A DNA stretch of 64,000 bases from Acidimicrobiaceae bacterium (GTDB lineage Bacteria; Actinomycetota; Acidimicrobiia; Acidimicrobiales; MedAcidi-G1): NCBI GenBank assembly GCA_002687745.1, contig NZBE01000011.1, positions 87,352 to 151,351 of the forward strand, given 5' to 3'. A model generated the notes under the pieces. The model ran no database searches. It had not been told where the DNA came from and was given only the letters and a program-made list of their open reading frames with translations. This document shows positions 9,736 through 17,719 of this stretch, piece after piece; the stretch's first letter is position 1, and every line of letters begins with the position of its first letter. The position numbers and the translations under genes are program-made.

Positions 9736-9741
9736 TAGCGT
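9736..9741 (+). promoter_or_regulatory. Putative -10 hexamer TAGCGT for the lipoprotein-HAD fusion gene
   Basis: TAGCGT ends seven bases before ATG 9749, the spacing of a leaderless start. This is why I prefer ATG 9749 over the GTG at 9743. No good -35 is visible. Confidence 0.35.
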
Positions 9742-9748
9742 CGTGACC

Positions 9749-11311
9749 ATGTCCCTGCTGCTGCTCCGTCCGCCGTCGCGGCCAGGGCTGGCCCCGGTGC
9801 GGCGCCACCTCTTTCGACTCCTGGTCCCGATGGTGCTCGTTGTCGTTTCGGCGTCGGCCTGTCGGGCTGATGCGACCGTGTCGGTTCGACTCGGTGAGGA
9901 CGGCTCGGGCGTGGTCGAGGTCTCCCTGGCGCTTGATGACGAGGCGGTGGAGGCCGTTGGTGGAATCGACCACCAGATACGCCTCGAGGACCTTGAGGAT
10001 GCGGGATGGGAGGTCGATGGGCCGGAGCGGTCCCCTGATGACGGTCTTACCTCGGTGGTTGCGACCAAGGGCTTTGAGGTGCCCGACAGGCTTCCACCGA
10101 TCCTGGATGAGATCGCCGGGCCGGGGGTGTTCACCGACATGGGTCTCGTGCGGAATCGGTCGTTTGCACGTACGACGTGGAGCCTGTCGGGAAGGGTCGA
10201 CCTGTCGGGCGGCCTTGAGGCCTTCAGCGACCCGGCCCTCAGCGAAACCCTGTCGGGTCTGCCGTTGGGTCGCACGCGGGAGGAGTTGGCGGAACTGGCC
10301 GGTTGTGTCGGCTGCGACCCGGCTGACATGTTCAGCCTGGACCTGGTCGTTGCACTGCCCGGTGAGGTTGTCGCCAACGCCGACAGGGTTGATGAAGGTT
10401 CAGCCGTGTGGGTCGTGGCGTTGGGGGACTCGACGGCGACGTCTGTCGACGTGTCGGGGTCTGTCGCCGACCGGGCCCCACGACTCTGGTTGGGGGCGTC
10501 GCTGACCCTGGCCTCGCTGCTGGTTGCGCTGGGCCTGTTCCGCCTGGTTCGCCGCAACCTGGGCCACAACCCACCTGGCCGACGGGTGCGGCACCTGCCC
10601 AGGCCGAGCCGAAGGCGCGGACGTCCTGCCGAGATCATCGAGCAGAGGCCGCCCGGCCCCGAGGAGCCCGTCGAGCAGCGCCTGGAGCTCGTCGTGCTCG
10701 GGGGGATCGGGGTGGTCTGGGACGGAGGAACCGACCCGGAGGGCCTGCTCGTCTCGTTTGTAAGGGAACACGGGGGCATAGCCGACCCGCGCGAGGTTGC
10801 CGACCGGTACCGTGCCGCCAGCCTGGGCCAGGTCTCAGCGGCGGAGTTCTGGTCCGCTGTCGGGGTGGCCGGTGATGTAGCGGACCTCGACGCGGGGTAC
10901 CTGTCCGGTGTCAGGTTGCGGCCCGATGTCCCCGCGTTCCTCGACCAGATGCTCAAACGGGAGATGACGGTTGCATGCCTGACGAACGCTGTGCTCCCGT
11001 GGACCGTGCTGCTGCGGAGCAGGTTCAACCTTGATGGCCTGATCAGCCACTGGGTGGTCAGCGGTGAGGTGGGGGCACGCAAGCCCGGTCAGGCAATGTT
11101 CGAGGCACTCCGCCGCATGTCCGGGGTGCCTTTTTCAAACATGCTGCTGATCGATTCTGAGATTGCGACGCTCGAGGCGGCCCGAACCATGGGCATGTCG
11201 ACGGTTCTGATGACCGGTACGGCGCTGGTGCCTGAGGGCTTCGCACACCCGACCATCGACTCGTTCTCGGGTCTCTTCCGCAGGACGGCTGATGAGCCCC
11301 CGGGCCGGTAG
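9749..11311 (+). CDS. Lipoprotein-like ectodomain / membrane helix / degenerate HAD domain fusion
   Basis: This 520-residue protein has three parts. Residues 20-38 form a hydrophobic signal ending ASAC, a permissive lipobox with Cys38. Residues 40-245 form an exported beta-rich domain resembling the LppM/DUF3153-type ectodomain (VSVRLGEDGSGVVEVSLAL start). Residues 247-267 are a membrane helix followed by a basic stop-transfer RRN...RRR. Residues 313-500 resemble a HAD-superfamily hydrolase: LTN (motif II), ARKP Lys445 (motif III) and LLIDS (motif IV). The motif I strand reads LVVLGGIGVVWDG, so the nucleophilic Asp position is Gly318. Catalysis is therefore doubtful and a binding or regulatory role more likely. 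The family calls are by eye. Confidence 0.7.
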   Translation: MSLLLLRPPSRPGLAPVRRHLFRLLVPMVLVVVSASACRADATVSVRLGEDGSGVVEVSLALDDEAVEAVGGIDHQIRLEDLEDAGWEVDGPERSPDDGLTSVVATKGFEVPDRLPPILDEIAGPGVFTDMGLVRNRSFARTTWSLSGRVDLSGGLEAFSDPALSETLSGLPLGRTREELAELAGCVGCDPADMFSLDLVVALPGEVVANADRVDEGSAVWVVALGDSTATSVDVSGSVADRAPRLWLGASLTLASLLVALGLFRLVRRNLGHNPPGRRVRHLPRPSRRRGRPAEIIEQRPPGPEEPVEQRLELVVLGGIGVVWDGGTDPEGLLVSFVREHGGIADPREVADRYRAASLGQVSAAEFWSAVGVAGDVADLDAGYLSGVRLRPDVPAFLDQMLKREMTVACLTNAVLPWTVLLRSRFNLDGLISHWVVSGEVGARKPGQAMFEALRRMSGVPFSNMLLIDSEIATLEAARTMGMSTVLMTGTALVPEGFAHPTIDSFSGLFRRTADEPPGR

Positions 11312-11332
11312 GGGGTCCGGGCCGGTATTCCC

Positions 11333-11361
11333 CTGACCCTGTCACAGGCCTTCTCTAGGGT
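11333..11361 (+). promoter_or_regulatory. Putative promoter of radA (-35 CTGACC, 17 bp spacer, -10 TAGGGT)
   Basis: CTGACC (11333-11338) matches TTGACA at four of six positions. It is 17 bases from TAGGGT (11356-11361), which ends seven bases before the radA ATG. This is the best-formed promoter of the leaderless set in the window. Confidence 0.5.
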
Positions 11362-11368
11362 CGCCGAC

Positions 11369-12847
11369 ATGTCGATTGATGTGACCCGATCAGGCAGCAC
11401 ACGGAGTGCCGGCAGGTCTCCCAGCGGGGCTGCCGGTCGTGGCGGCCGAACCTCGTTCGTGTGCTCCGGATGTGGGGCCTCCCAGCCAAAGTGGGTCGGT
11501 TGCTGCCCGGGGTGTGGCGAGTGGAACACGCTCGAGGAGGCCCCTGTGGGCGGCTCGACGGTGCTGCACACAGTTGATGCCGTGCCGCTGGCACGGGTGC
11601 CTCCCACGTCGTTCCGGGCGGTTCCCACCGGGATCAGCGAGCTCGACAGGGCCCTCGGTGGTGGTCTTGTTCCGGGGTCGGTGACCCTCGTGGGCGGAGA
11701 GCCCGGCATCGGAAAGTCGACGCTGACGCTGCAGTTGGCGGCTGAGCAGGTGCGTTGCGGCCGGAGCGTCCTGATGGTCTGCGCCGAGGAGTCGACCACC
11801 CAGGTGAGAGGACGTGCAGAGAGGCTGGGTGGCCTCCACGATGACCTGCTGGTCACCTCTGTTTCCTCGATCGACGGAGTCGTCGATCTCGTCGACCGGC
11901 ACCGGCCCGACCTGTTGGTCGTGGATTCCATCCAGACCGTCCACCTGGCATCGGCCACCGGTGGAGCGCCGGGAAGCGCCGGTCAGGTCAGGGCCTGTGC
12001 CCAGCGCCTCGTGGTCGAGGCCAAGGCCCGTGGTCTGGCGACCGTTCTCGTCGGGCACCTGACCAAGGACGGCTCGCTGGCCGGGCCCAAGGTGCTCGAG
12101 CACGTGGTTGACACCGTTACCGAGCTGGCCGGCGACCGCCACCACGCGCTGCGCCTGCTGCGGGTCTCCAAGCACCGCTTCGGTCCCACCGACGAGTTGG
12201 GCCTGTTCGAGATGGCCTCCGCTGGACTGGTGCCGGTCGACGACCCCAGCGGCCTGTTCCTGGCCGACCGGTCCGTCGGTACGTCCGGCTCGGTCGTGCT
12301 CCCGGCCATGGAGGGGCACCGGACCCTCCTTGTCGAGTTGCAGGCACTCGTGGCAAGGTCAACCACGCCCCACCCCCGGCGTTCCTCACAGGGTGTCGAC
12401 CAGCGTCGCCTGGCGCTGCTGCTGGCGGTCCTCGAGCGCCGGGTCGGTCTGGACCTGTCCGGCGTCGATGTCTACGCCACCGCCGTCGGGGGTGTGCAGG
12501 TGACCGAACCCGGTTCCGACCTGCCTCTTGCTCTGGCGGTCGTGTCGGCGGCCACCAACCGGTGTCTGGTCGCTCAGGTGGTGGCATGTGGCGAGGTCGG
12601 CCTGGGGGGAGAGGTTCGCCAGGTGGCGGGTCTCGAGCGGCGCCTGCACGAGGCCCACCGCCTGGGGTTCAACCGGGCGATCCTCCCCGCGTCGGCTCCT
12701 GAGCCACCGGCGGGCATGACCGCAGTGCGGGTGGACACCCTTGCCGACGCCGTTGTGGCCGCCGGCCTCTCCCCCGGGCCTGCCGGGTCCGGAGTGGTGG
12801 TGTCGGCTGACCCTGTGGTGTCGACGGAGCCGCCACCCATGGGCTAG
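11369..12847 (+). CDS. radA: DNA repair protein RadA (Sms)
   Basis: RecA-like branch-migration ATPase in recombination. The 492 residues contain an N-terminal C4 zinc finger (CSGC...CPGC, from about residue 32), Walker A GGEPGIGKST near residue 109, Walker B LLVVDSIQT, and a RadA signature that reads SKHRFGPTDE (KNRFG in most relatives, so Asn is His here). A Lon-protease-like C-terminal domain carries GEVGLGGEVRQV. About 28 polar residues precede the finger. The ATG follows a TAGGGT hexamer by seven bases. Confidence 0.95.
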   Translation: MSIDVTRSGSTRSAGRSPSGAAGRGGRTSFVCSGCGASQPKWVGCCPGCGEWNTLEEAPVGGSTVLHTVDAVPLARVPPTSFRAVPTGISELDRALGGGLVPGSVTLVGGEPGIGKSTLTLQLAAEQVRCGRSVLMVCAEESTTQVRGRAERLGGLHDDLLVTSVSSIDGVVDLVDRHRPDLLVVDSIQTVHLASATGGAPGSAGQVRACAQRLVVEAKARGLATVLVGHLTKDGSLAGPKVLEHVVDTVTELAGDRHHALRLLRVSKHRFGPTDELGLFEMASAGLVPVDDPSGLFLADRSVGTSGSVVLPAMEGHRTLLVELQALVARSTTPHPRRSSQGVDQRRLALLLAVLERRVGLDLSGVDVYATAVGGVQVTEPGSDLPLALAVVSAATNRCLVAQVVACGEVGLGGEVRQVAGLERRLHEAHRLGFNRAILPASAPEPPAGMTAVRVDTLADAVVAAGLSPGPAGSGVVVSADPVVSTEPPPMG

Positions 12848-12856
12848 GCAGGGGCC

Positions 12857-13513
12857 ATGAGAATCAATCTGCCTTCCGGTACTGCTGCTGAACGGGTGTG
12901 TCCGGCAACTGGTTCAGCAAGCCGTGGTCTGGTCGTTGTTCCCGACATCATGGGCCTGCGGCCCCTGTGCGACGGCATCGTGGCGGACGTGTCAGCTGCG
13001 ACCGGCTGGTCGGTGTGTGCATTCGAGCTCTATCCGGGTCAGGAGCACCTGGACCTCGAAGGGCGTCACGAGGCTGCAGGTGCTCTGAGCGATGAGCGGG
13101 TGCTCGGCGATGCCATCGCCGCAGCCGATGCCACGGGTGCCGAAACCGTCGGAATCCTGGGCTTCTGCATGGGCGGCATGTACGTGATGAAGGCCGTGAC
13201 CACGGGGCGGTTCGACCGGCACTGCCCCTTCTACGGCATGATCAGGGTGCCTGAGCGCTGGTACGGCGTTGGCCAGGGTGAGCCCCTCGCCGCGCTGTCA
13301 GAGGGCGACGCCTCGTCGGTGCTGGCGATCATCGGGTGCGATGACCCGTACACCCCTCCGGTCGATGTCGATGACCTCGAGGCAACCGGTGCCACCGTGG
13401 TGCGCTACGAGGACGCCGGCCACGGTTTCGTCCATGATCCTTCCCGGCCTTCGCACCGGGCAGCCGATGCAGCCGATGCCTGGAAGCGGGTCCTCGAGTG
13501 GATGGGTGCCTGA
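12857..13513 (+). CDS. Dienelactone hydrolase family alpha/beta hydrolase
   Basis: This 218-residue protein carries the triad of the dienelactone hydrolase family: nucleophilic Cys in GFCMGG near residue 98, Asp in GCDDPYTP near residue 158, and His in GHGFVHDP near residue 190. The N-terminal VVVPDIMGL strand is also present. Its natural substrate is unknown; no chlorocatechol genes lie nearby. A TAGGCA hexamer overlapping the radA stop ends six bases before the ATG, so it could be leaderless. It converges on the Crp-like regulator. Confidence 0.85.
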   Translation: MRINLPSGTAAERVCPATGSASRGLVVVPDIMGLRPLCDGIVADVSAATGWSVCAFELYPGQEHLDLEGRHEAAGALSDERVLGDAIAAADATGAETVGILGFCMGGMYVMKAVTTGRFDRHCPFYGMIRVPERWYGVGQGEPLAALSEGDASSVLAIIGCDDPYTPPVDVDDLEATGATVVRYEDAGHGFVHDPSRPSHRAADAADAWKRVLEWMGA

Positions 13514-13532
13514 GCAGACAGGTCAGCTCAGG

Positions 13533-14192
13533 TCAGCGGGCCCTGATGGTCAGCTGTTCGCGGTTGGTGACGCGGTAGGTCCGGTCGATCTGTTCGATCC
13601 ATCCGAGCCTGATGAACGAGGCGATTGCCTTGTTGACACGTTCCCGCGAGGCCCCGACCATGCCGGCCAACTCCTCCTGGGTGATCGGGAGGAGGAATTC
13701 GTCTGACTCTCCGGCCAGTTCCAGGAGCCGCTTGGCGGTGCGGCCCGTTACGTCGAGGAACACGGAGTCGGCCAGGGCTTCGTCCATATTGCGTAGCCGT
13801 CTGGCGAGCATCTCGACCACGGGCCAGAGCAGGGAGGGGTCTGACTGGTAGAGGTTGTTCAGCGGCTCGTAGGGGACCGCGGTGATCACCGACACTTCGA
13901 GGGCACGGGCCTCGGCGGATCTGCCCCGCCCGCTGAACAGGCCCATCTCGCCGAACAGGTCACCGGGCTCCATCAGGGCCACCATTGATTCGCGGCCATC
14001 GATCGACTTGTTGGCAATGGCGATTCGGCCCGAGACGACCACGTAGAGCTCATCGGGGGTGTCTCCCTCTTCGAAGATGACGTCTCCGCGTTGCAGGTCA
14101 CGGTCAGTCGACACCGCTGCGATGGCGTCGAGGTCGGCTGGGCCGAGGCCGGAAAAGAGCGTTGTTTCGCTGAGGAGGGTGGTGTCTGGCAT
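13533..14192 (-). CDS. Crp/Fnr-family transcriptional regulator (GlxR/Crp-like)
   Basis: This 219-residue protein has an N-terminal cyclic-nucleotide-binding beta barrel and a C-terminal winged helix. The phosphate-binding cassette FGEMGLFSGRGRSA near residue 80 retains the Gly-Glu and Arg-Ser pair used to bind cAMP, so cAMP control is plausible. The recognition helix region contains TQEELAGMVGASRERVNKAI near residue 170, very like mycobacterial Crp and corynebacterial GlxR. It is divergent from ispD; the roughly 90-base intergenic region may hold both promoters. I did not see a perfect TGTGA-N6-TCACA site there. Confidence 0.9.
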   Translation of the reverse strand: MPDTTLLSETTLFSGLGPADLDAIAAVSTDRDLQRGDVIFEEGDTPDELYVVVSGRIAIANKSIDGRESMVALMEPGDLFGEMGLFSGRGRSAEARALEVSVITAVPYEPLNNLYQSDPSLLWPVVEMLARRLRNMDEALADSVFLDVTGRTAKRLLELAGESDEFLLPITQEELAGMVGASRERVNKAIASFIRLGWIEQIDRTYRVTNREQLTIRAR

Positions 14193-14282
14193 GTCGGTTG
14201 GCCATGCTAGTTAGGTGCACGACCGTCAATCAGCATCGACCGCAACCAGAGGGGTGTCCCGGCTGCCATCCGGGTGTTCGCC

Positions 14283-14936
14283 ATGAGCGTGTGGACCGTT
14301 GTTGTGGCCGCCGGGGAGGGCCGCAGGTTCGGCTCCGACAAGCAGTCGGCTGACCTGGGGGGAGTGTCTGTGCTCGGTCGTTCGGTCGCTACTGCGTCTG
14401 CGGTCTCGGACGGGGGGGTTGTCGTTGTCGGAGAGAGCCGGGTCGAAGGGGTCCGGGCGCTCATGGCCGGTGTTGTCGGTGTTGTCGAGGTGGTCGGCGG
14501 TGGAGCCACCCGTTCTGCATCGGTGAGGGCGGGTCTTGCGTCGGTTCCCGGTTCTGTCGAGGTGGTGCTCGTGCACGACGGTGCCCGGCCCCTCGCTACC
14601 GAGGCCGTCTACGGGCGTGTGATCGCCGCCGTGAGAGCCGGAGCCGATGCCGTGGTTCCGGCTGTAGCCGTTTCCGACTCGCTGCGGTCCACATCGGGTG
14701 GCGTCGTCGACCGCGAGTCGGTTGTGGCGGTGCAGACCCCTCAGGGATTTCGGACCGCTGCGATCAGGGCCGCCCATGCCGCTGGAGGAGATGCCAGCGA
14801 CGACGCCACGTTGGTGGATGTCAACGGTGGCAGAGTGGTGGTCGTGGAGGGTGAGACAGACAACGTGAAGATCACCCGACCGGTCGACCTCGAGGTCGCC
14901 AGGTGCCTGTTGGCGGAAGGATTCCAGGATGCCTGA
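14283..14936 (+). CDS. ispD: 2-C-methyl-D-erythritol 4-phosphate cytidylyltransferase (IspD)
   Basis: Third step of the MEP isoprenoid pathway: CTP plus MEP gives CDP-ME. Family motifs are VVAAGEGRRFG with K20-type residue nearby, VLVHDGARPL near residue 97, VAVQTPQGF near residue 150, DDATLVD and VKITRPVDL near residue 198. I start at ATG 14283 (217 residues), so the catalytic strand begins a few residues later, as in relatives. The stop overlaps ispF by eight bases, and IspF acts two steps later. IspD, IspF and the polyprenyl synthase at 6 kb belong to one pathway. Confidence 0.94.
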   Translation: MSVWTVVVAAGEGRRFGSDKQSADLGGVSVLGRSVATASAVSDGGVVVVGESRVEGVRALMAGVVGVVEVVGGGATRSASVRAGLASVPGSVEVVLVHDGARPLATEAVYGRVIAAVRAGADAVVPAVAVSDSLRSTSGGVVDRESVVAVQTPQGFRTAAIRAAHAAGGDASDDATLVDVNGGRVVVVEGETDNVKITRPVDLEVARCLLAEGFQDA

Positions 14937-15405
14937 GATGCGGGTGGGGCAGGGATTCGACGTCCACCCGTTCTCCGAGGATCCGGCCCGGCAGCTGGTG
15001 CTGGGCGGAGTGGTGCTGGAGGGCCCTGGCCTCGTTGGGCACAGCGACTCCGACCCGGTCTCACACGCCTGCATCGATGCCCTGCTGGGTGCAGCAGGTA
15101 TGGGCGACATCGGGGAGCGCTACCCCGATACGGATCCGGCCCTTTCCGGTGCCGACAGCGTCAGCCTTTTGGCCGACACCATCGCCGCACTGGATTCCGA
15201 GGGCTGGCGGGTGGTCAACCTGGACTGCACGGTTGTGCTCGAGGCACCGAGGCTGGCACCGCACCGGGCTGCGATTCGGGATCGCCTGGGTTCGGTGGTC
15301 GGTGCACCTGTATCGGTGAAGGCCAGGCGGGCCGAGGGCCTCGGCGCCCTGGGTCGCCGTGAGGGGATCGCTGCAATGGCAGTGGTCCTGTTGGAGCGAG
15401 GGTGA
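14929..15405 (+). CDS. ispF: 2-C-methyl-D-erythritol 2,4-cyclodiphosphate synthase (IspF)
   Basis: Forms MEcPP in the MEP pathway. The 158-residue trimeric, zinc-dependent enzyme shows the metal ligands in GFDVHPF (Asp and His near residues 10 and 12) and GHSDSDPVSHA (His near residue 44), then GMGDIGERYPDTDP and the late KARRAEGLGALGRREG. ATG 14929 overlaps ispD; ATG 14938 would give a start three codons later. The stop overlaps rlmB by four bases (GTGA). Confidence 0.95.
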   Translation: MPEMRVGQGFDVHPFSEDPARQLVLGGVVLEGPGLVGHSDSDPVSHACIDALLGAAGMGDIGERYPDTDPALSGADSVSLLADTIAALDSEGWRVVNLDCTVVLEAPRLAPHRAAIRDRLGSVVGAPVSVKARRAEGLGALGRREGIAAMAVVLLERG

Positions 15406-16328
15406 GCGCGCCCAGGGGCCGACGTGGGCCTGCTCGGGGTGGCGGCGGTGCCGGTGGTCGTGGTGGTGGACGCGGGCGCGGCCCGGGACGTGACACAAGG
15501 TCACGGGGCGGTGGTGGCCAACGCGGATCCACCCCCGTTCGGGGACGTTCCACAGAGCCCCCGAAGGGCCTCGGCGGCGACCAGGTTGAGGGCAGGCACG
15601 CCGTTCGTGAGCTGCTGCTGGCTGGTACCCGTCGCACGAGGGAGGTGGTGCTGGCTGCCGAGATGGATTCGGCTCCGATCCTCGATGACATAATCGACCT
15701 GGCCGACGAGGCGAGGGTCACGATCCGTGAGTTGCCGCGTTCCAAGTTCGAGTCGATGGCCAGGACCGATGCCCCTCAGGGCGTGCTGGCAATGGCTGCA
15801 CCTCTTCGGGACCACGGGTTGGAGGAGCTGGTGCACCGTGATGCCTCGGGTGCCGATCCGTTCCTGTTGATGCTCGACGGGATCACCGACCCGGGGAACC
15901 TGGGGGCGATCCTGCGTTCCGCCGAGTGCGCCGGCGTGACCGGTGTGATCATGCCGAGGCACCGTGCCGCCAGGGTCTCACCCACGGCTGCCAAGGCTGC
16001 AGCCGGGGCAGTCGAGCACCTGCGCATGGCGAGCGTGTCCGGCCTGCCCAAGGCCATGGGCCGCCTCGCCGACGCCGGCATCTGGTCGGTTGGGCTCGAC
16101 GTCGGTGGTGACCAGCTGATCCACGACCTGAAGGTGGCCGACCAGCCGTTGGCCCTGGTGATGGGTGCCGAGGGTGCGGGTCTTTCGCGCCTCGTCAGGG
16201 AGCGCTGTGACGCCCTGGCGCACATCCCGCTACGGGGGGTGCTGGGGTCCATGAACGTGTCGGCTGCGGCTGCCGTGGCCCTGTTCGAGGTTGCACGCCA
16301 CAGGACCATGCCCGGCGGGGAGAGCTGA
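15402..16328 (+). CDS. rlmB: TrmH-family rRNA 2'-O-methyltransferase (RlmB-like)
   Basis: SpoU/TrmH knotted methyltransferase, probably acting on 23S rRNA Gm2251. The 308 residues comprise an Arg/Gly-rich tail (about residues 1-45, many RG and GGG steps), a substrate-binding domain beginning VEGRHAVRELL near residue 62, and the SPOUT core: DGITDPGNLGAILRSAE near residue 158, ALVMGAEGAGLS near residue 250, and IPLRGVLGSMNVSAAAAVAL near residue 274. The GTG overlaps the ispF stop. The TGA stop overlaps the last base of a tRNA gene on the other strand. Confidence 0.93.
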   Translation: MSAPRGRRGPARGGGGAGGRGGGRGRGPGRDTRSRGGGGQRGSTPVRGRSTEPPKGLGGDQVEGRHAVRELLLAGTRRTREVVLAAEMDSAPILDDIIDLADEARVTIRELPRSKFESMARTDAPQGVLAMAAPLRDHGLEELVHRDASGADPFLLMLDGITDPGNLGAILRSAECAGVTGVIMPRHRAARVSPTAAKAAAGAVEHLRMASVSGLPKAMGRLADAGIWSVGLDVGGDQLIHDLKVADQPLALVMGAEGAGLSRLVRERCDALAHIPLRGVLGSMNVSAAAAVALFEVARHRTMPGGES

Positions 16329-16401
16329 GCCCGAGGTCGGATTCGAACCGACGACCTGACGCTTACAAGGCGCCTGCTCTGACCAACTGAGCTACTCGGG
16401 C
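16328..16401 (-). tRNA. tRNA-Thr (anticodon TGT)
   Basis: Read on the minus strand the sequence folds as a complete cloverleaf. The acceptor stem GCCCGAG pairs with CTCGGGC, and the D stem GCTC with GAGC. The anticodon stem GGCGC/GCGTC carries the loop CTTGTAA, placing TGT at 34-36. The T stem GTCGG/CCGAC carries the loop TTCGAAT. There are 73 bases plus a T discriminator, and CCA is not encoded. The discriminator base coincides with the last base of the rlmB stop codon on the opposite strand. Confidence 0.96.
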
Positions 16402-16453
16402 GGGATGGCGCGAAACGTGGTGCGTAATGGCCTCACGCCGCGATTCCCTCGGC

Positions 16454-16469
16454 CCTAAGGGTACTTAGG
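16454..16469. repeat. Perfect 6-bp inverted repeat, CCTAAG-GGTA-CTTAGG
   Basis: This lies in the 203-base gap between tRNA-Thr and the aldolase-like gene. It sits about 55 bases upstream of the tRNA 5' end on the tRNA strand, where it includes TACCCT, a possible -10. It could be an operator or part of the tRNA promoter. It could also be chance; the rest of the gap shows nothing I recognise except the ribosome site of the next gene. Confidence 0.35.
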
Positions 16470-16604
16470 TCGCCCGGCAGTGGGGTTCTCCGGATCGAGG
16501 GCAGCAATAGACAGGCCACGGGTCATCAGTGGCCTTGGCAGCTACCACCTCCAGGTACCTGAACTACCCTTCGCGTACCACTGCAGCCGGGGAGGAGTGG
16601 TCCG

Positions 16605-17360
16605 ATGACAGCCGATGAGAGCACTGCTGCCGATCTGGATGAGGACCAGATCCGCGTGGATCTGGCCGCAGCCTTCCGGCTCGCCGCCAGGATGGATCTC
16701 CACGAGTCGGTTGCCAACCACTTCAGCGCAACCGTCTCACCGGACGGCAAGCGGTTCCTCTGCAACCCCAGGTGGCGGCACTTCGCCCTGGTGAAGGCCA
16801 GCGAACTGCTGCTCCTGGATGCCGACGACCCGACGACCATGGACCGGCCGGATGCACCTGATGCCTCCGCCTGGTGCATCCACGGTGCGATCCATGCCCG
16901 CATTCCGACCGCCAGGGCTGTGTTGCACTGCCACCCCCCCTATGCCACGGCCGTGTGTGGCCTGGCCGACCCGACCATTCCGCCGATCGACCAGGCCACG
17001 GCACGCTTCTGGGGCCGCACTGTCTACGACATGGAGATCAGCGGTCCGCCAGACGATCCGGTCGAGGGCACCCGGGTGGCTGAGGCCATGGTGGGTAACA
17101 CGGTGATGATGATGGGCAACCACGGCGTGACGGTGGTGGGCGAGACGGTCGCCCACGCCTTCGAGGAGCTCTACTACCTGGAGCGGGCCTGTCGGAACGT
17201 GGTGCTTGCCCTCAGTTCGGGCAGGCCGTTACGCGTCATGGATGATGCCCTGGCGGCGAGCGTGGTCCGGATGTGGTCACGCTTCACCGACCAGGGTGTG
17301 GCCCACTTCAACGAACAGAAGGCACTCCTGGACCTCGAGGATTCCAGTTACCGGGACTGA
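16605..17360 (+). CDS. Class II aldolase/adducin family protein
   Basis: This 251-residue protein has the fold signature of L-fuculose-phosphate aldolase relatives. It shows SVANHFSAT near residue 35, the zinc-binding pair in LHCHPPYATA near residue 107, and the third His in MMGNHGVTVVG near residue 169. Substrate is unknown; relatives act as aldolases, epimerases or decarboxylases. GGGGAGGAG eight to sixteen bases before the ATG is a strong ribosome site. No pathway partner is adjacent. Confidence 0.85.
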   Translation: MTADESTAADLDEDQIRVDLAAAFRLAARMDLHESVANHFSATVSPDGKRFLCNPRWRHFALVKASELLLLDADDPTTMDRPDAPDASAWCIHGAIHARIPTARAVLHCHPPYATAVCGLADPTIPPIDQATARFWGRTVYDMEISGPPDDPVEGTRVAEAMVGNTVMMMGNHGVTVVGETVAHAFEELYYLERACRNVVLALSSGRPLRVMDDALAASVVRMWSRFTDQGVAHFNEQKALLDLEDSSYRD

Positions 17361-17449
17361 CAGGGGGTGGTGTGCCTCCAACCGGTACGGATAGGTCGGC
17401 GCCACGGAGGCAATGCCCAGGGGGGGTGCTTGTAAAGGCCTTCCTGCTG

Positions 17450-17462
17450 GGTGATGATCACC
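17450..17462. promoter_or_regulatory. 13-bp palindrome immediately before the DUF3263 start
   Basis: GGTGAT-G-ATCACC is a perfect inverted repeat ending two bases before the ATG at 17465. Its position would let a bound protein or RNA structure block initiation. Because the gene product has a basic, helix-rich look, autoregulation is an attractive but unproven idea. Confidence 0.35.
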
Positions 17463-17464
17463 AC

Positions 17465-17719
17465 ATGGCCCTGACCCAGCGAGACCGGGAGATCCTGGAC
17501 TTCGAGCGCACCTGGTGGGATTCCCCTGCCCCGAAGGATGTCCAGATACTGGAACGCTTCGAGTTGTCGGCCACCCGCTACCAGCAGCTGTTGACCACCC
17601 TGCTCGAGGACGAGGAGGCGATGGCCTACGACCCGCTCGTCGTCCGACGGCTCCAACGGCAGCGCGAGAGGCGCCGCCGCGCACGCTTCGAGAGCCCGGT
17701 GGTCGAGGACACCAAGTGA
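17465..17719 (+). CDS. DUF3263 domain protein
   Basis: This 84-residue protein begins MALTQRDREILDFERTWW, characteristic of the actinobacterial DUF3263 family. It has a helical middle (ELSATRYQQLLTTLLEDEEA) and a strongly basic tail, QRQRERRRRAR. In mycobacteria the family member is the gene just before the LytR_C protein VirR, and the same order is kept here, so the pair probably functions together. The family function is unknown; the shape suggests nucleic-acid binding. The stop overlaps the next gene. Confidence 0.85.
   Translation: MALTQRDREILDFERTWWDSPAPKDVQILERFELSATRYQQLLTTLLEDEEAMAYDPLVVRRLQRQRERRRRARFESPVVEDTK

Noticed and set aside
11449-11461. CGAAC-CTC-GTTCG in the radA 5' coding region as an SOS box
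   Set aside because: The gap is three bases rather than four, and it lies inside the coding sequence.
14190-14230. TTGACG on the minus strand plus TAGCAT before the Crp-like gene as its promoter
   Set aside because: Spacing is 14 bases and TAGCAT is 11 bases from the ATG; too loose to call.
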